Assembly (NCBI RefSeq): GCF_048564905.1
Contig: NC_133016.1
Coordinates: forward strand, 3,542,001-3,606,000
Reading direction: 5' to 3'
DNA: 64,000 bases
DNA from: Vicugna pacos
Lineage: Eukaryota > Chordata > Mammalia > Artiodactyla > Camelidae
The notes beneath the pieces are model-generated. The model had not been told where the DNA came from. It saw nothing but the letters and a program-made list of their open reading frames with translations, and made no database searches. The translations under genes and the position numbers were made by a program. Shown one piece after another: positions 55,950-64,000 of this stretch; position 1 is the stretch's first letter; every line of letters starts with the position of its first letter.

Positions 55950-57985
55950 GTGAGTATCAGTGACCGATGGGCTCGGTGAGAGCTTCGGACCTTTGCTTGC
56001 GGTCTGTATCTTTTTGACGTGGCTTGTTTTCTGTCAGAAGCGACCCTGAGCTTGTTTGCCTGTGTCGTTGTTGCCGCGATTCCTCTGCGTCTAAGCTGTG
56101 GAAGATCTTTTCCGTTTGGTTTTTACGTGGAATTACTTTGGGCTCACTTTTATGGTGTTGATTTGGGGGCTGATTCCAGCCGCCCGTTTGAAATAGCTCC
56201 TTGGGGGCCTTGGCTTGCGTGGGCTGGAGAGTGGAGAGCCTGCTGCACCAGGCCGAGGATCCTGCTCGGTGGAGTCCGGTTTGTGAAGCAGGATGAGTTC
56301 ACTCCAGGCAGGAATAAAGCGTTTGATTAAGCTGCCATTTAAGGGGATCATTCGACTCCCGCTGTGCAGGCTTGATTGCTTGGTGCTTAGAGCTTGCATC
56401 TCATTTGTGGTCCGCGGTGTCAGGAGTTTCGAGTGGAACGTAGCCTGTTGCTTTTTCCGTGTAGCTGGAGTTTACCAAGCTCCCCGATTCTGTTATGCTC
56501 TGAGACAGTGGTGAGCATGACTGGTCGTGGAACCGCAGTGATGATAATAACATTGTCAGGTCAGAAGCCGGGGCAATTATCCCGTCACCTGCCTTCGCAG
56601 AGCTGGCACGAACCGCGGTGGCTTTGGAGTTCGTAATGTTTGGATGGCATCTTATTAATTAGCATCTTCCCCTGCTTGCTTGGGATGACGATTCGTGAGT
56701 TCTAAATGCATGTGAACACAGACTATAAAGAACCGCCTCGGTTTCCCGTTACCATGCCAACTATCTCATATTCATTTTCTGATGACATTCCTGACTGATT
56801 CTTTGGGGAGCTCTGGTTACCACACAAGCTTAAGGCTGTCTTTTTTTTCTTGCTGTCTTGATAACATTTCTCTTCTCTCCGACGGAAATACAAATGCGTC
56901 TTCATGGTGGGTATTATTTCAATCTGAGCTTGTAGATTTTATTATTAAATATTTATCAGAATTAAACAAATGATGTCATTAATAATCGCACTGATAAAGG
57001 TTTTTCTCTGGTATTGGGGCTTTGCCTCAAGGGAGCCATCAGACCCGCGATTGCCTACTCCATCCGCTAGATGGAGCAAGTGGAGAGAGCATTTGCATTC
57101 AGCTTTGGAAATGATTGAAGAAATAAATAATGGGGCTCTTGATGGGTCTGTGGATAAAGTAATGACTGTTTGCCTTTTCTGACAACTCTGGTAGAGATCT
57201 GGGGAATGAATATCAGCCTGACAGCTTCCGATCTGTCCGGCACAAAATTAATTACGTTTCTAGTTTAGCATATTAGGAGGAGAGAGACTTGCTTCAAATT
57301 TAGGCATGAGTTTTATTTTATTTTGTTTTATTTTTTATTAGAGCAGTTCCTATTCTTCTGAAGACAAACAAAAGTTAAGAAAGAAAAATTTTGAAACATC
57401 CTTTATTGTCTTCATTCCTACATACGAATGCAACCTTCCCCACGAGGTCTCTATCCTGTTTGGTTTTAAACTTAAGGTTGTAAAAGCTTTTCATGCATGA
57501 TGTTGTCTCCCTGGTAGGGGAAGCGGTGAGCAGCTGGGTGCGTTTGTGACGCTCAGTACATATTCCATGTATTGCTTTGCTCTCCCATTAAACAGCCTCG
57601 ATTGTTGGGGAATGACTGGGTCTCCCAGCTAGTGGTGTGCAACCCCTGAGAGACAAAGCAGGCGGTCCTTGCAGGAGCCCAGGGGGCAGACACGCCCTGA
57701 GGTTAAACCACAGGACCACTCTCCGTGTGCCCTGCTCACACTCCCCACTCAACCTTAACTACAAAAGGTTGCCTGTTGTTTGAGATGACTTCTGTGTAGA
57801 GCTTGTCTGCTCCAAGCCTCGTTCAGGAATCAAGCCGAGTGTTGTTGGTTAGAAGGTGGGACTGTGAACCTTCTCAGTGTTTTTATTTCACAGTTTGTCG
57901 ATAGACTGTTTGCATTGGCTGCAGAAGAGGCATCCCCTAGACAGTGAGCTGGCTATCATCACGAGTAGACGTGAATCGTTGTGGT
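55950..57985. other. About 2 kb free of recognised repeats
   Basis: No repeat signature from 55950 to 57985. It contains TAATTA at 56656-56661, an octamer atttgcat at 57091-57098 and a CTCF-like word ccgctagatggag at 57064-57076. Short sites like these arise by chance. The open frames (up to 103 codons) have no domain. The absence of repeats over 2 kb suggests possible regulatory constraint. Confidence 0.35.
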
Positions 57986-57989
57986 CTCT

Positions 57990-58565
57990 TTGGAGAGCAA
58001 TTTGGCAAATACAGTAGCATCTCAAATACACGTATCCTTGGACCCAGCCCGTCCAGGGCTGGGGTTTAACGTGCGCGCATGCTATCAGAGAAAGGCAAAG
58101 CTTTATGTGTGAAGTTTTTTTTTTTTTTTACTGCAGCATTGTTTGTAAGAATAAAAGCCTCAACCTAAATTGTCACCACGAGAGGATTGATTAAATGAAT
58201 GAGGGTGTATCCATACAAGGGAAAGCCGTGCAGTTATTCCAAGGGATTAATTACACTGACTCGTATTTACTGGTAAATTATCCACATATTGATATATTTC
58301 AAACAATGCTCAAGAACTATTGGGTGAAAAGCGGTGCAGATCTATTTACGATATGGTACCACTTGCATGAAAAGTAGGGATCCGTTAATTATACAGATTC
58401 ATGTATGTGTGTATACTTGGAGAGCATAGAAAAATCTGGAAAATCACCCAAGAGAATGGTAACTGTGATCTGCAGAAAATGATGCCAAGGGGAAGGGGTG
58501 AAATATACTTTTCCTCTTCATTTTTATTCCTCTGTATCATTTGCCTTCCTTTTTAAACCCTGTGT
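57990..58565 (+). mobile_element. Old L1 (L1ME-like) 3' region
   Basis: 'ggagagcaatttggcaaata', 'tactgcagcattgtttgtaa', 'aataaaagcctcaacctaaa', 'ggtgtatccatacaaggga', 'ggtaccacttgcatgaaaag' and 'gagaatggtaactgtg' follow the 3' end of an L1ME-type element in order. A T run at about 58117 is a later expansion. The small open frame at 58195-58377 is inside it. Confidence 0.85.
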
Positions 58566-58684
58566 CAATGCCGAGTGTCCCCGAGTGGTTCGGGAGCATT
58601 TGTGACCACTGCCTCCCGGGACGTGACATCGGAGCCTCAGAGCTGAGTGTGGACTGTGTGATACTGAAGAGCCGGGAAGGCTCC
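58566..58684. other. Short unique gap
   Basis: Nothing recognised. Confidence 0.35.
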
Positions 58685-59005
58685 GGCCCGCCCAGGTAGC
58701 TGCTTGCGCACCTGCTTCTCCCTCTGTCCCCGACCTGGCCTGCGCTCAGCTGAGATGCGGGCAGAGCCGCCCCAGCGCGGAGTGACAGCTGCCGCCTCGC
58801 CGTGGGCCTGGCTAATGGGCCTGTGCAGTCACTTTCCAGCTCTGGGAGCCTGTCTCCTTGGAACAGGCTGGAGGAGCGACATGATGGATGCTTCGACCGC
58901 CGCCTCCCCCGGAGGACGCACGCTCACCCCATCGCTGGCTGATGCCAGGCCTTGCTGCAATATGGCACGAGGGACACGGGGACTCGCCGACTCTTCCAAG
59001 GTGAC
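58685..59005. promoter_or_regulatory. CpG-rich segment, island-like
   Basis: About 25 CG dinucleotides in some 320 bases with GC above 60 percent, for example 'agagccgccccagcgcggag' and 'cttcgaccgccgcctccccc'. It meets island criteria by hand estimate. A 129-codon plus-strand open frame (58704-59093) crosses it and is Ala/Thr/Arg-rich without a domain. Promoter function is inference. Confidence 0.5.
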
Positions 59006-59276
59006 AGCGATTGTCCCTGAAACGCGAGCAATGCTCTCAGCTAACTTTCTGACTTCTCCCCTCCAATTTCTGCTACTCCTTCTCCGCCTGTAAAGCTGAG
59101 ATGGCCTCTGGGAAGTCCTGGCTTTGCAAACCCGGAGTTCTCAATGCCAGGAGGGCGCAGTGCTGGGTGACAGGGCTGCTCCGTTAGACCACTGGCTCCG
59201 TAGTGACCGCGGGAAGAAAGAAAGGAGGGCAGATACATGCGGGTTCTCACTCCACAGGGACCATTGCTCTCGTTTC
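59006..59276. other. Unique sequence, no gene seen
   Basis: Nothing recognised. Confidence 0.4.
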
Positions 59277-59728
59277 TTCTTTTTTATTTTATTTTTTACT
59301 GAAGTACAGTAGGTTTATGATATTGTGTTAGTTTCTGATGGACAGCTTAGTGATTCAGTTATACACGTATATACATATTCCTTTTCACATTCTTTTTCAT
59401 TCTAGGCTATTACAAGGTACCGAATATAGTTCCCTGTGCTGCACAGTAGGACCTTGTTGTTTATGTATTTTATATATCGTAGTTAGTGTCTACAAATCCC
59501 AAACTCCCAATTTATCCCTCCCTCCTCCCTCCCCCTCCCCCGTAACCACAAGGTTGCTTTCTGTGTCTGTGAGTCTGTCTCTGTTTTGTAAATAAGTTCA
59601 TCTGTCTCATTTTTTAAGATTCCACATGTAAGTGGTGTCATAGGGTATTTTTCTTTGTTTTTGTGGCTTACTTAGTAAGACAATCTCCAGGTCCATCCGT
59701 GTTGCTGCATGCTATCATTTTTTAAGAA
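59277..59728 (-). mobile_element. L1 3' end, cetartiodactyl type (minus strand), longest copy
   Basis: A T-rich start is followed by 'tactgaagtacagtaggttt', 'tagttccctgtgctgcacag', 'taggaccttgttgtttatgt', 'caaatcccaaactcccaatt', 'aagattccacatgtaagtgg' and 'tccaggtccatccgtgttgc'. It extends about 230 bases further into the element than the other copies. Open frames at 59338-59595 are shadows. Confidence 0.93.
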
Positions 59729-62556
59729 TCACTTCTGCCCAGTTTTTTCCCGAACCTGCAGCACAGAGGCAGTGCCGGTTGGAGGCGTCCTGGCTGTGGG
59801 AGCAGTTTGCACCTAGTAGGTTGGTGTCGGTGCCTCTCCAGTGGTCACCTCTCCTGGGTGACCGACCCGCACAGGCCATAAAGGGCTTGCTCCCTGCTGG
59901 GGTGGGACGGGGGCCTGACCTCCACCCATGTGGGTGTCCACCAGACCCGTGGAGGAGTGGACTCCTGCATCACTAACAGCAGGCCGGGCTGGACTCATGC
60001 CTTTTTATGGAGTGGACGGGGCCAGAGTCCCAGCCTGGTCTAGGCTGGTGCATTTGATGAATTACAACTCAAGGATAATAAGTCAGCTTCTGCCTTGACT
60101 GTATTTTTCGGTGTAAAATGTGTAGAATCAGCCATTTGGTACATTTTCTCTTATATGCACATTTCTTTGTTTCTCCTTCTTTAGATAAATGAAGCCAAGC
60201 TCTCTGTCTTGAGATAGTTTATTTTCATCTCCCCCGACTCTGCTCTATGAAGACTAGGTGTTTTAGCCAAACTCCACGGCCTGGCACCTGGCTCTCCCAG
60301 GGTGAGCCGGGGGAGGGCTGCAGGGGGGCCTGGCTGGCCCAGTCTCCACGGGGTCCTGGACGTGTGACATCGTTTGGATGAAATGAGCTGTAGAGAATGT
60401 GCCAGAGGGAGGCACTGCTTGTCAGGTGTCAGGGCGGGACTGGTTTGAGTTCAGGGACTGCAGGATTCCTTCACAGTCACTGGGGTTTTATGGTGAGGAG
60501 GCTATTTCAAGCGTCGGTTCAGCAAGTTCCTGAAGCAGAAGTTGCTTAAATAAAACAGACTTAAACATCGGCCATCGCTGGCTTTCATCGTGCGATCTGG
60601 CTTCCATCTCTAAGTAACTCCGTTGCAGTCCCCAAGGTCTCGGGGCGGGCCATGTCTGTCCCACCCTGAAAGTCTCCCAGACCTCGCCCTGCTTTAGCCC
60701 CGCTCTCACCCCTGATGAGGGTGACTGTGGTTCTCAAAGGGAGATTCCTGGCATCTCCCTGCAAAACTCCGAGGGAATCGAGAGACCAGTCACAATTCTC
60801 AAGCTTTCTGTTCTCAGGAGGTGGCGGAGGTGGAGGAATCTCTGTTCGCTGCACATCCTTCTGCCTCAGTGGAGAGCGTTTTCCTCCACGCTCTCTGCAG
60901 ACCTCTCCTTCTTTTGAAATGTCACGGATGGGGATGGGGGTGTCCCCGTCTCCTGAGGCACCGTCTTCCTTTCTGCCGTCAGCTCACGAGCTGCCCCTGG
61001 GGGTTTGCGTTCTCTTTGTTCTTACCCTGCCTGTCACCCATTGGGCATGTGGCCAGATGGTCAACCTGTTTGCACTCAGGTTGTGTTTTATGGAGGTTAG
61101 AATACGAGGCCCAGGAACGAGAGGGAAACAGCTCACCTGCTCCCTCCTCCGTGGGTCGCCCACTCCCCCGACCATCGATGCCCCACTGAGGGGAGACACT
61201 GGGGGTCGGGTGACTCCACCCCGGGACAAGTGATACTTCTCCCCTTGTTTTCGGTAGGTTTTATTTTTGGAATTGACCAAAAGACTTCAGCATGGTACTG
61301 ATGCTTTACTGGTAGAATCATTCTGTTAGATTCAGTGACTCCAAGTTGGATTTCCACGTACAGAATAGAAAAACACAGAACGCCCAGTTAAATTTGAGTT
61401 TCGGATAAACGATGTATAACTTTTTTCCCCCTGAAATTCAAGTTTATCTGACAATCCTACCTCTAAGGCCAAGACTCAATGGATCCTTTGTATGAGACAC
61501 TCTCTCTAAAGAGTACCTTGACAGTGGGGTGCCCTGTTCTCTCTTCCTCATCTCTGTCAGTTTAACAAACCATCATGACTTTTCTCACGATCTTTTCTAT
61601 GAAGACTCATCTCTACCCTTCATTCTGAATTATGGACTAAGAGAACTTCCACTTTGCTGAAAATTCTTATGGTTTGCACTGACTCGCACCCAGTTAGCAC
61701 TGTGGGCTGCATTAAATAGATCCCGGAAATATGGACAATAAATCACCAGAGCAAACAAGGAGGGAAGATGGACCTGTAGCTTCAAACCACTTGCAAGGAA
61801 GTTGAGAACAACATTCTCTGGTTTTCCCTATTTTGTATAATCACAACCATCTCTTTGCCTCCACAGCTTCCTTGCAGTAAATGTCTTTTGTGATTAATTA
61901 AACCGATGCAGCTCCACTTCAGCATTTAAGTAATCACAGCTGGTGTTTATTGCTTCACATCCTAAAAGCAATAGAAGGGCTTGCTTCAGTAGCCCTTTGT
62001 GCCAAAGCATCCCGGAGAGTAAGGGGCTTGTAGGTGGTCAAGGGGCGTGGCTATTTTCCTGGCAGATGGGGCTTTTTCTGTAATGGTGACAGAGCATCTG
62101 TACCTACCAAAGAACCTCAGTCCACTTATCCGGGAAATGAGGTCTTTTTTCCCCACCAACGTGACTACTCTCTTGTAGTGGAAACAGGAGGAAATGGGAA
62201 GGCAAGGGGAGTGGAGTCTGAAACTCCGTGCTGCGCTGGGAACTGCAGATTGTACTCCGAAGGCAGATGCGCTGCGGCCCTGGAACTTTGAAGACAAAGA
62301 CAGACTGACTGACACCCCGACGTTGCGCGGCTTGCACCCGTGTCTTCACCTAGCTGGGTGGCTCTGTCCCTCACCTCTGCCTCGGCTCTCCCTGTCTTCT
62401 CTCATGTGCAGTGTTTCGCGTGTCACAAGTCCCGACTGTGTCCTGGTTTTATGCTTGTATATTCTCAGGTTGTAAAAATACTGACTCAAAGACTTCACAT
62501 GAAGGCCGGGAGAAGCCAGCTTACTAGTCTCCAAGAAGTCTCACCAGCCTGCAGCA
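59729..62556. other. Unique sequence, no gene seen
   Basis: About 2.8 kb without a confident repeat. GC-rich at 60580-61240, where open frames of 122-172 codons overlap on both strands without domains, then AT-richer at 61270-61980. Confidence 0.45.
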
Positions 62557-63560
62557 GACGGTGTTGGGAGAACTGGATCTCCACGTTCCAAAAAAAAAAA
62601 AAAAAAAAGGAATCGGACCCTTGTCTTCTGTCGTACACAAAAATCAACTTGAAATGGATTGAGATTGAAATGTGAAAAAGACTTGAATCTAAGAAACTCC
62701 TGAAGGAAACACAGGGAAGAGCTCCATGGCACTGGCCTAGGCGGTGATTTTTTGGCTGTGTCACTGAGAACACAGGCAGCAGAAGCGAAAATGGACAGGT
62801 GGGAATAAATCAAAGTAAAAAGTTTGTTCACAGCAAAGGAAGCAGTCAGTAGAGTGAAAAAGCAACCTATGGAATAGGAGGTTTTTTTGCAAATCATGTT
62901 TATCTGATAACGTGTTAATATCCAAGAATTCAATAGCCAAAAGACTCCAATAGCTGATTTTAAAATGGGCAAAGAGTTGAATAGACATTTCTTCAAAAAG
63001 ACATACAAATGGCCAGCACACATATGAAAATGTGGTTACTGTTACTAATCATCAGGGACGTGCAAGTCAAAACCACAAGAAGCGAGAGTGGCTGTTATGG
63101 AAAAGACACAAAGGTCACGAGTGATGGCGAGGATGCGAAGTTGGAGCCCTTGTTGGTGGGCATGTAAACTGGCGGGTCAGCTACAGAGAACAGGATGGAG
63201 ATTCCTCAAAAAATTAAAAAGGAGAACTGCCGTTTGATCCAGCAACCCCATGTCGGGGTATTTCTCCAAAAGAATTGAAATCAGGATCTCGGAGAAACAT
63301 TAGCAGTCCCGTGTTCATTGCGGCATGAGTCACTCTAGCTAAGACATCAAACAACCTAAATGTCCATCAACAGATGAGCAGATAAGGAAAATGGGTGGAA
63401 CATTATCCAGCATTAAAAAAAAAGAAGGAAATCCTGTCCTCTGTGACAACATGGAGGAACCTTGAGGACGTTAGGCAAAGTGAAGCAAGCCAGTCACAGA
63501 AGGACAAACCCTGCGTGATTCCACTACGTGAGGCGTCTAAAGTCCCGAACCTCATGGGAG
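62557..63560 (+). mobile_element. L1 LINE: ORF2 3' end and 3' UTR fragment
   Basis: Order of blocks: 'gtgttgggagaactggatct', a 19-A run (62590-62608), 'aaaatcaacttgaaatggat', 'ttcacagcaaaggaagcagt', 'aaaatgggcaaagagttgaa', 'tagacatttcttcaaaaaga', 'gatccagcaaccccatgtcg', 'ctaaatgtccatcaacagat' and 'agtgaagcaagccagtcaca'. It covers the last part of the ORF2 reverse-transcriptase protein region and the following 3' UTR, with several stops, so it is dead. The minus-strand open frame at 62541-63023 is antisense to it. Confidence 0.95.
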
Positions 63561-64000
63561 CAGGGAGAGTCGCTTGGTGCGCTGGTGACGTGGATCACAG
63601 GGGGCCCGTGGGAACCAGGGGACTGAGGAGCTGCCTGGCTTTGGTTGATGGCTCTCGAGAAGCCTGGATAAAAATTTATCACCAGAGTCATGCTCCTTGG
63701 GGAGCTCAGAGGACACACCCTTTAATGAAGCAGTCAGGGAAGCCTGGCCGTGGGATGCACGCTGGTGCCTCTAAGAATTCGGGAAAGGCAGGAGAGGACA
63801 TGAATGCCAGAGGCTGGAAGGCGGGCCCCCGAGACGTGGCTGCCGCGGCCCTGGAGGTTTAGGGGCCGGTGGTCCGGCATGTGTTGTCTTGACCTCCTTC
63901 AGGTCAGTGGCAGGTGACGGGCCTTCCCCTTGCCGACTGCTCAGAGGGAGGTTTCCTGCTGGGGAAGGCTCTCTGGCCTTTGGCAGCAGAGTGTTGCTTC
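63561..64000. other. Sequence to the window edge, possibly the decayed L1 tail at first
   Basis: The first 150 bases may continue the L1 3' UTR ('ttggtgcgctggtgacgtgg'), but the match fades. An open frame at 63395-63862 starts inside the L1 and is not a gene. No other feature is recognised before the edge. Confidence 0.4.

Noticed and set aside
57064-57076. CTCF binding site
   Set aside because: ccgctagatggag resembles the core motif, but a single 13-base word in 64 kb is expected by chance. I mention it only as part of the repeat-free block.
62541-63023. 160-codon minus-strand gene
   Set aside because: It is antisense to an L1 ORF2 fragment and includes the translated complement of the A run (a poly-Phe stretch).
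63395-63862. 155-codon plus-strand gene at the right edge
   Set aside because: It starts in the L1 3' UTR and runs into unassigned sequence with no domain.
1-64000. CRISPR array, bacterial operons, phage or plasmid features
   Set aside because: No regularly spaced direct repeats with spacers and no bacterial gene organisation. The repeat content is mammalian throughout.

Overview
This window reads as mammalian nuclear DNA from an even-toed ungulate, most likely a camelid (camel, llama or alpaca). The best marker is one tRNA-Ala-like SINE at 36844-36936 that matches the camelid vic-1 type and has a perfect 12-bp target duplication. Four copies of the L1 3' end common in Cetartiodactyla support this. 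I see none of the bovine (BovB, Bov-tA), pig or whale (PRE/CHR) SINEs. The species is an inference.

I find no convincing protein-coding gene, tRNA, rRNA or CRISPR array. The open frames, up to about 190 codons, behave like chance frames: they lie in GC-rich segments or old repeats, often overlap frames on the other strand, and have no recognisable domains. The window is best described as intergenic or deep intronic DNA made of unique sequence plus old repeats. The one exon candidate worth noting is 55875-55949 on the plus strand, which has strong splice-site matches but no recognised product.

Layout. 1-10 kb: an old L1 (145-860), MIR and L2 fossils, a GA-rich tract, and an MLT1 LTR on the minus strand (5404-5765). 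10-20 kb: a repeat-free block at 10.4-10.7 kb, an MLT1A0 LTR (11995-12318), an L1 3' end (15689-15915), a long AT-rich repeat-poor stretch (15.9-17.8 kb) and MIR and MER5 fragments. 19.86-20.24 kb holds the clearest CpG island. 20-31 kb: L2, L1 and MIR fossils, a CpG knot with a 12-bp palindrome (22.49-22.61 kb), a perfect hairpin beside a tandem duplication (26.77-26.83 kb) and a probable retroviral LTR (29937-30633). 31-41 kb: CpG clusters, a MIR with splice-like ends, the camelid SINE and a pyrimidine-skewed CpG-rich segment (39.06-39.33 kb). 41-54 kb: two L1 3' ends, paired MIRs, microsatellites, an AT-rich stretch and a 13-bp-arm inverted repeat. 54-64 kb: an MLT1 LTR split by a second LTR, the exon candidate, about 2 kb of repeat-free sequence, a fourth L1 3' end, a CpG-rich segment and two L1 fragments on the plus strand.

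Seven of the ten L1 fragments I could orient are on the minus strand. L1s within genes tend to lie antisense to the host gene, so this fits, but does not show, a plus-strand host transcript, which is also the strand of the exon candidate. No previously undescribed biological system is evident. All repeat names come from recalled consensus sequences, so subfamily names are approximate.
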